64,000 nt of DNA, taken from assembly GCA_020072645.1 (NCBI GenBank), contig JAIQGK010000010.1, forward strand, positions 124,001 through 188,000, read 5' to 3'. Position 1 is the stretch's first letter. Every line of letters begins with the position of its first letter. The translations under genes were made by a program, and so were the position numbers. The stretch is from Terriglobia bacterium. GTDB taxonomy: Bacteria; Acidobacteriota; Terriglobia; Terriglobales; Acidobacteriaceae. The notes below the pieces were generated by a model. The model did no database searches, was not told where the DNA came from, and saw only the letters and a list, made by a program, of their open reading frames with translations. Positions 36,336-45,576 of the stretch are shown piece by piece.

Positions 36336-37001
36336 CTATTGGTTTACTGGAATCTTGATGATCTTTTTCTGAATTGCATATGTAACTAACTGAGCTTTGT
36401 TGTGAATATCGAGCTTGCGCATCAGGTTGAATTTGTGAGCTTCCACGGTTTTCACACTCAGTCCCAGGATCACTGCGATTTCCTTCACGGAATTTCCTTC
36501 CGCCAGCAGCTTCAGGATCTCCCTCTCGCGCGGCGTTAGCGTAGATATCCGTGGCCGCATCCTGGTGTCCCGCACGCGCGACCGGAAATCTTCCACGAGC
36601 TTGCCGAGCACCTGGGAGCTCAAATATTTTCCGCCTTTATAGACGTCCTTCACCGCAGTCAGCAACTGCGGCGCAGGCGTATCCTTCAGCACATAGCCCG
36701 ACGCGCCAACCTCCAGGCACTGCACCAAATAATCTTCGTCTTCATACATAGTCAGGAAGAGGATCTTCGTTTCCATGCGGTTTTTCTTGATCTGCCGCGC
36801 GGATTCAAAGCTCGACAGTCCCGGCATCCCGATATCCATGAGTACGATGTCCGGCCGCAGTTCGCGAGCTTTTTCCACGGCTTCTCCGCCGTCGGCCGCT
36901 TCGCCCACGACTTCAAAATCGCTTTCGCTTTCCAGCAACCGGCGTACGCCCTGGCGAAACAGCGTGTGATCATCTACGAGTAAGCATTTTATTTTCGGCA
37001 T
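36336..37001 (-). CDS. NarL/FixJ-family response regulator
   Basis: This 221-residue DNA-binding response regulator has an N-terminal receiver with DD at 10-11, phospho-acceptor Asp56 (VLMDIGMPGL) and Lys in YVLKDTP. Its C-terminal LuxR-type helix-turn-helix (about 152-212) has LTPREREILKLLAEGNSVKEIA and SVKTVEAHKFNLMRKLDIH. It starts 18 bases after the histidine kinase gene, which is its evident partner. This pairing of GAF-HisKA_3 kinase with a NarL regulator usually senses small molecules or redox state. Confidence 0.95.
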   Translation of the reverse strand: MPKIKCLLVDDHTLFRQGVRRLLESESDFEVVGEAADGGEAVEKARELRPDIVLMDIGMPGLSSFESARQIKKNRMETKILFLTMYEDEDYLVQCLEVGASGYVLKDTPAPQLLTAVKDVYKGGKYLSSQVLGKLVEDFRSRVRDTRMRPRISTLTPREREILKLLAEGNSVKEIAVILGLSVKTVEAHKFNLMRKLDIHNKAQLVTYAIQKKIIKIPVNQ

Positions 37002-37019
37002 GGGGGAGTGTCCTTTTCT

Positions 37020-38699
37020 TTAATTCGGCCTCTGCACTGCGTGTGCCGCGTGCGCCAGCGGACGGTCCACAACTTGCGTTTCATCGCCCGCGGGTACACT
37101 TATTTCGATTCGCGTGCCTTTCCCTTTGGTCGAGATCACGCGTGAGGTCCCGCCCAACATTGCTATTCTTTCTTTGATTCCTGCCAGCCCAAAAGAGTTA
37201 TCGCGAGAGTTGCTGCTGCGCGCCTGTATTCCAACGCCATCGTCTTCCACTATCACCTGCACCAACTTGTCCGCGCGCTCCACCTGGACTGTGACGTTCT
37301 TTGCCTGCGCGTGCTTGGCAACGTTGTGCAGCGCTTCCTGCACCACTCGATAAATCGCCTGCTCGGCGCCTGACGCCAGCCGGCCAACGTCTTCGGCAAT
37401 CAGCACGCGCGCTTTCACGCCCGTATTGCGGGCAAAATCTTTCGCTTCTTTGCGGATCGCCGCCACCAATCCCAGCTCTTGCAGCACCAGCGGAGAAAGC
37501 TTGCCAATAATTCTGCGGATGCCCTCAATCGTTCTGTCCACCACTTCCACTGTCTCGCGAATTTTTCCGCGAACGTTCTTAGCGGTGCTTCCGGTTTCCA
37601 TCATTCCCAGGTAGAGCCGGATCACCATCAGCGCCTGGCCGGTTTCGTCGTGCAGCTCGCGGCTAATGCGTTTGCGCTCTTCTTCCTGCACCCGCAAAAG
37701 ATGTCCTGAAAGTTCCGCGATTCTCTGTTCGCGCTCGCGCAACGCGTCCGTCATGCGCGCGCGTTCAATCGCCAGCGCTGTGCGATCGCCAATGGCGCGC
37801 ATCAATTCGCGTTCTGTCGGCAGCCATTCATAAGGTTTGGGAAAGCCAATCACCATCACGCCAATCGTCTCGCCATCCGCTTTCAGCGGCACGCCCCACA
37901 GAGACTTGGCTTTAATGCGGATCATCGGCCGCAACACGCCAGTATCCACGCTGGTATCCAGGATCATGTTCGGCTCGCCGCTCTGCGCGATCTTCCCGGA
38001 AAAACCAATTCCTGGTTCGATCTTAAAATCTTCCGGCACCTCTGCGTCCATACCCACTGAAGCGGAAATCCGCAAGCCGCCAATCTCAGCGTCGCTCAGA
38101 AGGATGATGCCCAGCGACGCCTGGAATGTCTGAGTCGTGATGTCCAGGACTTTATTCAGCAGCGCGCTCAAGTCGGCGGAAGCCAACTCGGCATCCAGCA
38201 AATGCAGCAGAGCGGAAGACTCCAGCGTCTTGGAATCAAAATACGCGCCTGAAATAATTACGAAAGAAACCGAAGACAGCATTTCCAACGCTGCTTTGGC
38301 TTCCGCTTCGCGCTCCGGGAACAGTCCGGCAATATAAGGTTCACAGCAGGATTGGTACAGCTCCAGCGCTCGCGCCACCGCGCGCGTGTCCACCTGCAGC
38401 TTTGAAAGCCTTGTGCCAAAGTACTGCAAATTTTCCTGGAAACCGGGGTAATCGTTGTGGCAGAAATAAGAGCATCCGGCGGCCAGGGTCAGGCGTTCCA
38501 CTGCGGCTAAGGTCCGGCCATCAAAGCCAAATTCTCTTGTGAGCTGGTCACGCCACTTGTTTGTAATGTCTGGGAAATAAGGTTCTAGCGCTCGCGCAAC
38601 TTCGGCGATCAACTCTCGAGACGATTCCTTGAACGGCGGTACAGCGGTCACTGGCACTTCCTGAACTTTGATTGACGAGAGCGGCCGTTCCCCGGTCAT
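37020..38699 (-). CDS. GAF-domain sensor histidine kinase (NarX-type, HisKA_3)
   Basis: This 559-residue soluble kinase has an N-terminal helical region at about 25-160 that may be a globin-like or four-helix sensor. A GAF domain follows at about 180-315 (GLRISASVGMDAEVPEDFKIEPGIGFSGKIA). The HisKA_3 dimerisation helix carries the phospho-acceptor His350 in RISRELHDETGQAL. The HATPase domain is at about 440-545 (EQAIYRVVQEALHNVAKHAQAKNV, VEDDGVGI, GLAGIKERIAMLGG). There are no membrane helices, so the signal is cytoplasmic. The response regulator gene follows after 18 bases. Confidence 0.93.
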   Translation of the reverse strand: MTGERPLSSIKVQEVPVTAVPPFKESSRELIAEVARALEPYFPDITNKWRDQLTREFGFDGRTLAAVERLTLAAGCSYFCHNDYPGFQENLQYFGTRLSKLQVDTRAVARALELYQSCCEPYIAGLFPEREAEAKAALEMLSSVSFVIISGAYFDSKTLESSALLHLLDAELASADLSALLNKVLDITTQTFQASLGIILLSDAEIGGLRISASVGMDAEVPEDFKIEPGIGFSGKIAQSGEPNMILDTSVDTGVLRPMIRIKAKSLWGVPLKADGETIGVMVIGFPKPYEWLPTERELMRAIGDRTALAIERARMTDALREREQRIAELSGHLLRVQEEERKRISRELHDETGQALMVIRLYLGMMETGSTAKNVRGKIRETVEVVDRTIEGIRRIIGKLSPLVLQELGLVAAIRKEAKDFARNTGVKARVLIAEDVGRLASGAEQAIYRVVQEALHNVAKHAQAKNVTVQVERADKLVQVIVEDDGVGIQARSSNSRDNSFGLAGIKERIAMLGGTSRVISTKGKGTRIEISVPAGDETQVVDRPLAHAAHAVQRPN

Positions 38700-39059
38700 T
38701 TTACTCTTCAGGTAACCGGAAAATACCCTAATCTCTAAGGTATTTTACAGCGCTTGGAAGCTGTTGTGAACTAAATAGTTAGTATTTCTCTTGCCAGCAG
38801 TGAAACACCTTATTCGTCTAGGAGTTACGCCTTAGGCGCGATGTACCCCAAAATGGCCAATTTTGAGAGCTGCAGGGCGCAAGCTCATCTGCCCCTAAGC
38901 CGGAATCTTCTATCCGAGCCCATTTTCTACCCCAAGCTCATCTGCCATCCAGGCATCGTCATCCCGACGACCGTTAAGCGACCGGGCGTACTCCTCAGCC
39001 CGGGAGTAGGGAGGCAAAGAGATGGACCGATCCCTTGGAAGCCGGTGTAAGCTTGTTCC
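38700..39059. other. Divergent intergenic region
   Basis: It should hold the promoters of the kinase operon (left) and the membrane protein (right). I see no recognisable operator or RNA gene. Confidence 0.4.
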
Positions 39060-39632
39060 GTGTTCTCGCGCCGGCCCATCCCGTTCCGCTGGATATTTCC
39101 GCTTGGCGAACTCACGCTCTGCTGGCTCATGACCGCTCTGGTCCATACTCTTCCTGTTAACTGTAGCTTCTACAGTCAAACTTTGAGGATCATCCGCGTC
39201 CTGAATCTTCCCGGCGATCTGCTGCAGGTTCCCGTCAATCTCCTTCGCGCTGATAAATTTGACTGGCATCCCTCATTCATCAGCGGGCTTGTTTGGAGCG
39301 CTCTCTCGTGGCCCGTGCTTGCCCTGGGTTTCTGGTGGTTCGCTGGTCGCGCGGTCGACGCTCTTCTTGCCCTTGGTGACCGCCAGCTTGGCCTGCGGAT
39401 TACCCTGATGGAGGCCACCATAGGGGGCCTGCTGATGCTGGGTGGCGTTGCGGTGGTTCTCGGCTACGCCCTCAGTCATCCGGCGCAAATTTATACCAAC
39501 ACCACCACGGGATTTGCTATTGCCTCCGGAGGCCTTTGGGCTGTGCTCGGCGGACTGTCAGTAGTGGCTCGCTTCCGCCAATTGCGCCTGCGCCGCCGAA
39601 TGGCATCATCTGCCGTTGCTGTGACCTCATGA
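39060..39632 (+). CDS. Hypothetical integral membrane protein
   Basis: This 190-residue protein has about four membrane helices (roughly 13-32, 73-97, 112-135, 150-170) and a basic tail (RFRQLRLRRRM). No catalytic motif or known family is recognised. It stands alone on the plus strand just before a long repeat-rich stretch. Base composition and codon choice look native. No convincing Shine-Dalgarno is present, so the start could be a few codons later. Confidence 0.7.
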   Translation: MFSRRPIPFRWIFPLGELTLCWLMTALVHTLPVNCSFYSQTLRIIRVLNLPGDLLQVPVNLLRADKFDWHPSFISGLVWSALSWPVLALGFWWFAGRAVDALLALGDRQLGLRITLMEATIGGLLMLGGVAVVLGYALSHPAQIYTNTTTGFAIASGGLWAVLGGLSVVARFRQLRLRRRMASSAVAVTS

Positions 39633-41766
39633 AGAGATCATCGGGGGTTAATATCGCAACAAACCGGAACAGGTCTCGATACTCAAGCGCCGTAGGCGCG
39701 AAATTATTGAGCCCAGCGTACGAGCGCTGGGTTAGCGTGCAAAAACAAGTTGAGCCCCGGAGGGGCGGCACAAAATAGGTTCGTATCGGGGACCGGGCTT
39801 AAGCCGGGCCGCAACAGCGACTCCTTTAACCTCTGTCATCTTGAGCGACGCAAAGGAGCGAACGCGACCTAAGGCGGAGTCGAAAGATCCCGAGAATGTG
39901 TCCTCTGCCATGTTGACGCAAGGCGTTCTCTTAAAAAATGTCTCACGGGCTCAGCCAATGCGAGCCCCAATGACCAAAATGATTTGTGGACCGCAGGCGC
40001 CCCCGCCTGCGAAGAACGGTGTTGAAAGGATTTTGTGGCACAGGCACTCCTGCCTGTGCAGGTGTATCCGTCAAAAGGCTCTTTAGGTTTGACCGAATAC
40101 TTGCGTCTGGCCTACCTCAGCACCATAGGAGCAGTGCAAATAGGTTCGTATCAAGGCCCCGGGCTTCAGCCGGGCCTGCGGCAGCGACTCCTCTCATTCC
40201 TCTATCATCTTTGAGCGAGCCCGCGGGAGCCAGAACCGCACTTGCGAGGGTAGGCGAGCCAAGGGCGAGTCGAAAAGATGATAGAGCCGCTCCCCTCGCA
40301 TGAGGATTCAGGAATTCTCACCAAGACATGGCCGGCCATCATGAAGCCGAACACTCCAATCATCCTCTGGACCGCAGAGCCGTCGCCTGCGAGCGAACTC
40401 CATTAGGACATTTGCAGCACAGGCACTCTCGCCTGTGCGGAATGAAGGTTCTCGACGATCCAGCGCCGTGAGCGCATCGCGAAGTTAGTCCCGGGCGTGA
40501 GCCCGGGGTAAGCGCCCAGCACGAGTCAAGCGCCGGAGGCGCGGCACAAAATGGTTTCGTATCAGGGCCCGGGCTTTAGCCGGGCCGCAACAGCGACTCC
40601 TTTAACCTCTGTCATCTTGAGCGACGCCAAAGGAGCGAACGCGACCTGATGCGGAGTCGAAAGATCCGGAGAATGTTGTCCTCTGCCATGTTGACCCAAG
40701 GCGTTCTCTTAAAAAATATCTCACGGGCTCAGCCGCGCCATAAGCATTTCGAATCATCTTTAGTCGCCCGCGCCGGGGCTAAATGGCCAGCGTTGCAGAA
40801 TCGTTGTATCCATCCAGAGGGCGGAGCAGGCCTTTTAGGCCCGCGACAGCGATCCCTCCATCCTTCTATCATCTTTGAGCAAGCCCGCGGGAGCCGCATC
40901 CGAGCTTGCGAGGGAAGGCGAGCCAAGGGCGAGTCGAAAAGATGATAGAGCGGGTCTCCGCCGACCAATGCCGCCAAACGAAATGAATCTTGGAAGAATC
41001 CAGCGCCGTAGGCGCGGCACAAAATTGGGTTCGTATCAGGGCCCGGGCTTTAGCCGGGCCACAACAGCCACTCCTTTAACCTCTGTCATCTTGAGCGACG
41101 CCAAAGGGGCGAACGCGACCTGAGGCGGAGTCGAAAGATCCCGAGAATGTATCCTCTGCCATGTTGACGCAAGGCGTTCTCTTAAAAACGTCTCGCTCCC
41201 ACAACTTATCAACATTGAAACTCTGTCTCCCGCCGCGACGTGTCATCCTGAGGCCCGAGCACCGCGTGTTGTCGAAGCCTGCAACACAGCTTGCACGCGA
41301 GGGCCGAAGCATCTGCTCCGCTGCTCTTAAGGGACTACCACCGCAAACAGAATCCACACTCAAGATCCTCCATGTCATCGCGAATATTCAAGGCATCAAG
41401 ATGTCAAAGCTCTTTCTGTTTGGCAGAGTAGAGACATGATTGCCGCCGATAACGCCCAGCGGGGTGGAGAAACAAATCCTTGAAACGCTGTATCCATTCA
41501 GAGGGTGGAGCAGGCCTTTCAGGCATGCGGCAGCGTCTCCTTACTCTCCTCGCTCATCTTGAGTGAGCCCGCGGGACCCGGGGTCCCCGGACCGCGCCGT
41601 TTTTGCGCGGGCTGGGGTGGGGGAGCCGGATCCGAGCTTTGCGAGGGCAGGCGAACCAAGGGCGACTCGAAAGATGAGCGAGACCGGTCCCCTTCGCATG
41701 CTGATTCAGGAGTTTACATACGCATCAGACTGCGCCGCAAGGAGCTTAGTAACGCGGGTCGACCTG
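39633..41766. repeat. 2.1 kb gene-free region built from dispersed repeats
   Basis: Two repeat types alternate. Type 1 (about 180 bases) occurs at about 39778-39960, 40553-40736 and 41031-41195. It opens with GGTTTCGTATC...CCCGGGCTT.AGCCGGGCC, passes through TGTCATCTTGAGCGACGC and GGAGTCGAAAGATCC, and ends in GACGCAAGGCGTTCTCTTAA. Type 2 (about 90-150 bases) occurs at about 40200-40290, 40865-40950 and 41545-41690. It runs from ATCATCTTTGAGC through CCGCGGGA to GAGTCGAAAAGATGAT, with ends that pair with each other. Open frames through the region do not keep their sequence between copies, so none is called. Confidence 0.8.
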
Positions 41767-42588
41767 TTATTTCGGAGATAAGGCTTCCGGACTCAGTGTG
41801 AAATATAGGAACAGCCGGTATAAGATTTGTGGTGTGTATAAAGCCAGCAAAATACCTGGTAGGCAATAAAATGTGCAGATAAACCAGCGCTTGACATCAG
41901 TTCGTCGATCGGCGGCCCTGAAACGATCCTGCAACACTTGACATACGCGCCCAACCGCGCTCTCTGGCATGTCTTTTGGGAAAGCGATCACTGCTACCTT
42001 ATCTACGGTCCGTACGTTCCAGTTTTCAGGGCAACACGGTCTGAATGTTGACATATCCAACGTCGGTTTCTCCTGCGGTGCCAAAAGTTCATCAAAGATA
42101 TCGACAACTTGGTACCCAGCGTCTTGTGCAGCGCCTATCTTTTTAGCGGATACCCATCCTGGTTTTCCGGCCGGGGAAAGCGTTTTGAATGCCCTCGTCC
42201 AGCCCCGTCGCTTGGCGTCCTCTACTTGCTCGCGAGGCACCATCTTGGTGGACTTCTCATCCGGCGACATCATCGGAACAGATGCGTCTCTACCCGCTTG
42301 GACACGCCTAAGAAATTCGTCGTCCCCATAGTAAAAGTCCACTCTGTATTCGTTGATCGGCTCAAACACATTTTTGGGAAATAAATCCTTCGCCAACTTG
42401 CGGACATCAACAACGTCCACGAGAGTGAAGCGGTTTACATACGTAGCAAAGCAAATGATAACGGTATAGCCTGCAAGTCCCAATGAGAACAACAGCACAA
42501 AGAGACGATGCCACCAGTGCTGTTTCAGGTTCAATCGTTGAAATAGAGAACTGAACGGAAACAAAATGCGCTTTATGCGTGCGGCCAT
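41767..42588 (-). CDS. Hypothetical membrane-anchored protein
   Basis: This protein of about 273 residues starts at 42588, where GAGGTGGGAA precedes the ATG; the frame stays open to 42645. One membrane helix at about 27-48 and another near the C-terminus (about 235-260) flank an extracytoplasmic domain. That domain has two related units of about 28 residues, MMSPDEKSTKMVPREQVEDAKRRG and TLSPAGKPGWVSAKKIGAAQDAG, of the form (M/L)SP..K...V....(A)...G. I do not recognise the family as a whole. It is divergent from the homing-endonuclease-repeat gene, with 99 bases between. Confidence 0.65.
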   Translation of the reverse strand: MAARIKRILFPFSSLFQRLNLKQHWWHRLFVLLFSLGLAGYTVIICFATYVNRFTLVDVVDVRKLAKDLFPKNVFEPINEYRVDFYYGDDEFLRRVQAGRDASVPMMSPDEKSTKMVPREQVEDAKRRGWTRAFKTLSPAGKPGWVSAKKIGAAQDAGYQVVDIFDELLAPQEKPTLDMSTFRPCCPENWNVRTVDKVAVIAFPKDMPESAVGRVCQVLQDRFRAADRRTDVKRWFICTFYCLPGILLALYTPQILYRLFLYFTLSPEALSPK

Positions 42589-42687
42589 TTCCCACCTCGC
42601 CGGACGGATTATATCCCGTTCGCCCAGATTCGCCGCGGGGGCCATATACCCGATTGCTTTCTCCTTTTATTCGTGCTACTCTTTCCC

Positions 42688-43758
42688 ATGCTTACCCGCT
42701 CCCAAATCCTCCGCGCTCTCCGTTCTGCTGCCCGCCAGCTTGGCCGCGCTCCAACACGCGCCGAGTTCTTGCGACTCACTGGCATTCATCATTGCAAGCT
42801 CATCCCGCACTTCCCCGGTGGATATCGCTCAGCCATCCGCGCCGCCGGACTATCGCCTGACCCCGGCGGTCTTCGCATCGGCACGGCTGACCTGCTGACC
42901 GACTGGGCACGCCTGGCCCGCAAGAAAGGCCGTGTTCCCACCCGCGACGAATACGAGCGCGAAGGCCGCTACGCCTCCGCCAGTCTGGAAACCCGCTTCC
43001 ATCGTTGGACGCAGGTGCCTGCCGCTTTCCTGAAATTTGCCGAATCGATGGGTCTTTCCGAAGAATGGTCTGATGTCGTCGGAATCATCCATAACGGCCC
43101 CATGCCCAAACGCGGCGGCGGACGTCGCTGGCTTAAAGGTTGGAAGAAAAACGACGGGCACAAAGCACGGCGGAAGAATGACTCGCAAAAAATCACCGCG
43201 CAGCAGAATCAAGACTCAGTCGTTCCTGCCGTTGCCCCGGCTTCCGTACCCTCTGCCCCTCAGGCTGGCGTCTCCGTTCTTCCTCCGCCGCTCCACGGGA
43301 TGAAGTGCGTCACGGTCTCCATGCTCGCGATACTCTTCTCCATGTCCTCTCTTCGCACGCTTGTTCCCCGCAGCGTCTATCCTGACCGCCCGCTGCTCGG
43401 CGCGCCTATGGACCTGCCCGGCTTCCTGTTTGAACCCACCAATGAAATGGGAGTGGTGCTTCTGTTTGGCATGCTTTTCTGGCGCCTGGGTTTCATCATT
43501 GAGTCGGCGCAGATCGGCTACCCGGATTGCCGGGCAAAATTGGAAGTGGAACCCGGGCGCTGGCAGGATGTGGGCATTGAATTTGAGCTTCACAGCCGTC
43601 ACTTCCTCGCCCATCGTCATGATCCTAACCGCTGTGACTTCATCGTCTGCTGGATACACAACTGGAAAGGCTGTCCGCCCAATTTGCGGGTCATAGAGCT
43701 GCGGGAAGTAGTCCGCAGGCTGTCTCAGTTGCCGCGTGCCCAACGGCTCAGCTTCTGA
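42688..43758 (+). CDS. Protein with homing-endonuclease-associated repeats and a nuclease-like C-terminal domain
   Basis: This protein of about 356 residues starts at MLTRSQILRALRSAARQLGR. Two N-terminal helical repeats (about 3-55 and 63-125) share the pattern LL.....A...GR.PTR.E(F/Y) ... FPGGYRSAIRAAGL and W.Q....FLKFAESMGL, as in the homing-endonuclease-associated repeat family. A basic low-complexity linker with many Lys, Ala and Pro follows. The C-terminal domain has RAKLEVEPGRWQDVGIEFEL, HDPNRCDFIVCWIHNW and a final IELREVV, a possible nuclease fold with E...D/E.K-like acidic residues. DNA binding is likely; cleavage is inferred only. No HNH or LAGLIDADG motif is seen. Confidence 0.75.
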   Translation: MLTRSQILRALRSAARQLGRAPTRAEFLRLTGIHHCKLIPHFPGGYRSAIRAAGLSPDPGGLRIGTADLLTDWARLARKKGRVPTRDEYEREGRYASASLETRFHRWTQVPAAFLKFAESMGLSEEWSDVVGIIHNGPMPKRGGGRRWLKGWKKNDGHKARRKNDSQKITAQQNQDSVVPAVAPASVPSAPQAGVSVLPPPLHGMKCVTVSMLAILFSMSSLRTLVPRSVYPDRPLLGAPMDLPGFLFEPTNEMGVVLLFGMLFWRLGFIIESAQIGYPDCRAKLEVEPGRWQDVGIEFELHSRHFLAHRHDPNRCDFIVCWIHNWKGCPPNLRVIELREVVRRLSQLPRAQRLSF

Positions 43759-43912
43759 TCGATGGGTTCGAAGATGACTTGCTTTTCCGATCACCGGATC
43801 ACCGGATCACCCGATCACGGCGATCACCCGATTCCGCGCTCAGCCTAATCCAATTCTGATCCGCGCTCATCCGTGTTGATCCGCGGTAAGGTTTTGCCTT
43901 TCCGATCTCCCG
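43759..43912. repeat. GATCACC-type short repeats
   Basis: GATCACCGGATCACC-type units repeat several times at about 43791-43830 and are followed by GCGCTCATCCGTGTTGATCC and GCGGTAAGGTTTTGC. The same pair of elements recurs at about 44423-44535. Confidence 0.7.
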
Positions 43913-44188
43913 TCAAGAAGCGCGGGGTAGGTCTTTTTTGAGCAGAGCCAGCTTGGATGCTGCATGGCGTTTGCGGCCCCCTGAAACTTTGTATCCCATT
44001 ACCGGCTGCATGTCGCACGCCTCCATGTAATGTGCCGCGCACAAGGGAACCTCGCGGCGAACGCCTCTGATCAGAACGATCATTACCCGATACGCCGGCT
44101 CAGAGCAGTCCGTACAAGCATTGCCGTAATGATTCGGAATCGTGTCCTGAATGACTCCTGCGCGTATATGAATCATAACCACCACCAA
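43913..44188 (-). CDS. Small protein with a possible zinc finger
   Basis: This frame of up to 91 residues holds NACTDCSEPAYRVMIVLI followed 17 residues later by VPLCAAHYMEAC. The C-X2-C and C-X2-H pair is consistent with one zinc site. A basic tail (SGGRKRHAASKLALLKKDLP) follows. A second in-frame Met at residue 5 is an alternative start. No ribosome site is clear and no known family is recognised. It sits between two repeat clusters. Confidence 0.5.
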   Translation of the reverse strand: MVVVMIHIRAGVIQDTIPNHYGNACTDCSEPAYRVMIVLIRGVRREVPLCAAHYMEACDMQPVMGYKVSGGRKRHAASKLALLKKDLPRAS

Positions 44189-44535
44189 TACATCATTAAT
44201 TGGATTGGGAACAGTTTAAGGCGTCCGAGAGAAGTAAAGGCGTGATCTCAATCACGCTCTGCAGCTTAATACTGGGATTAGGGAGATGGCACTCCTGCCT
44301 GCGGAGGATTAATTAAGAACATGAGCGGCAGACCGGGCAGCTTGGTGTTGGCTCGATGGGTAGAGAAGTCCTCGCCTGCGCAGAAGAATCCTGTGGGCTG
44401 TGTGGTGCAGGCCATTTGCTTTTCCGATCACCGGATCACCCGATCACGGCGATCACTCGATCTTTACACCGCGCTCATCCGCGTTGATCCGCGGTAAGGT
44501 TTTGCTTTTTCCCGATCACGGCGATCACCCGATCT
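44189..44535. repeat. Gene-free stretch with short repeats
   Basis: It holds a GGCACTCCTGCCTG remnant at about 44287-44303 and a second cluster of GATCACC-type units with GCGCTCATCCGCGTTGATCC at about 44423-44535, matching 43791-43895. No gene is seen. Confidence 0.6.
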
Positions 44536-45501
44536 TCACACCACCACTGCCTGCTTTTTCTCTGACTGCTCCAGTTCGATCGCCTGCTTGAAATAGTCCA
44601 TTGAAAGTTTCAGTCCGGCTTCCAGGTCGATCTTCGGCTCCCAGCCCAGCAGCCGCTTTGCCTTGCTGATGTCCGGACGGCGCTGTTTAGGATCGTCCTG
44701 CGGCAACGGCTCATTGACGATTGGACTCTTCGACCCAGTGACCTTCAGGACAAGCCGCGCGCATTCCAGAATCGTGAACTCCACCGGGTTCCCGATGTTT
44801 ACCGGATCGTGCTCGTCCGATTTCGACAGGCGCACAATGCCGTCCACTTCATCGCTCACGTAGCAGAAGCTGCGTGTCTGGCTGCCGTCGCCATAAACGG
44901 TGAGCGGCTCTCCGCGCAGGGCCTGTTTCATAAAGTTGGAAATCACTCGGCCATCGTTCAGTTGCAGCCGCGGCCCGTAGGTATTAAAGATGCGCAGAAT
45001 GCGCGTATCCACCTTGTGGTAGCGATGGTAGGCCATGGTCGCGGCCTCAGCAAAGCGCTTGGATTCGTCATACACAGAGCGCGGGCCGATTGAATTCACG
45101 TGCCCCCAGTACGTCTCTTTCTGCGGATGCTCCAGCGGATCGCCATAGCACTCTGAAGTCGAAGCGACCATATACTTCGCGCCATATTTCTTGGCTACGT
45201 CCAGCGAATGAAACGATCCCAGAGAACCAACTTTCAGCGTCTCAATGCCGTGTTCCATGTAGTCCACCGGGCTGGCCGGCGACGCGAAGTGAAAAACGAA
45301 ATCCACGGGACCCACGTCAAAAGGTTCATTCACGTCCTTTTGCACAAACTCAAAGCGCGGCTCATTTTTCAGGTGGGCAATATTGCGCAGGCTGCCGGTC
45401 AGCAGATTGTCCACGCCCACAACGTGGTTGCCCTCCGCCAGCAGCGCATCGCAAAGATGCGATCCCACAAATCCCGCTCCGCCTGTCACCAATACCCGCA
45501 T
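44536..45501 (-). CDS. UDP-glucuronate decarboxylase-like NAD-dependent epimerase
   Basis: This SDR enzyme of about 321 residues is of the UXS group, which makes UDP-xylose from UDP-glucuronate for surface polysaccharides. The start at 45501 gives [20 protein letters not shown], with GAGG nine bases upstream. The frame runs open to 45537. The NAD site is GGAGFVG at 7-13. The catalytic Ser is in [10 protein letters not shown] and the Tyr-Lys pair is in [20 protein letters not shown] and the end motif [16 protein letters not shown] are typical of UXS. A GH99-like lipoprotein lies upstream on the same strand. Confidence 0.93.
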   Translation of the reverse strand: MRVLVTGGAGFVGSHLCDALLAEGNHVVGVDNLLTGSLRNIAHLKNEPRFEFVQKDVNEPFDVGPVDFVFHFASPASPVDYMEHGIETLKVGSLGSFHSLDVAKKYGAKYMVASTSECYGDPLEHPQKETYWGHVNSIGPRSVYDESKRFAEAATMAYHRYHKVDTRILRIFNTYGPRLQLNDGRVISNFMKQALRGEPLTVYGDGSQTRSFCYVSDEVDGIVRLSKSDEHDPVNIGNPVEFTILECARLVLKVTGSKSPIVNEPLPQDDPKQRRPDISKAKRLLGWEPKIDLEAGLKLSMDYFKQAIELEQSEKKQAVVV

Positions 45502-45576
45502 AAAAGTTTTCCCTCGCAACTCGACTACCTGGCCCATCTCTCTTGCCCCCTTCGATCACGCGGGCACAGCTTCATT

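Noticed and set aside
39841-41439. Several 80-120 codon frames in the repeat region
   Set aside because: They are translations of the repeat units, with copies in different frames and no ribosome sites.
43791-44535. CRISPR array
   Set aside because: The repeats are 7-15 bases, abut each other and have no unique spacers; no cas genes are present.
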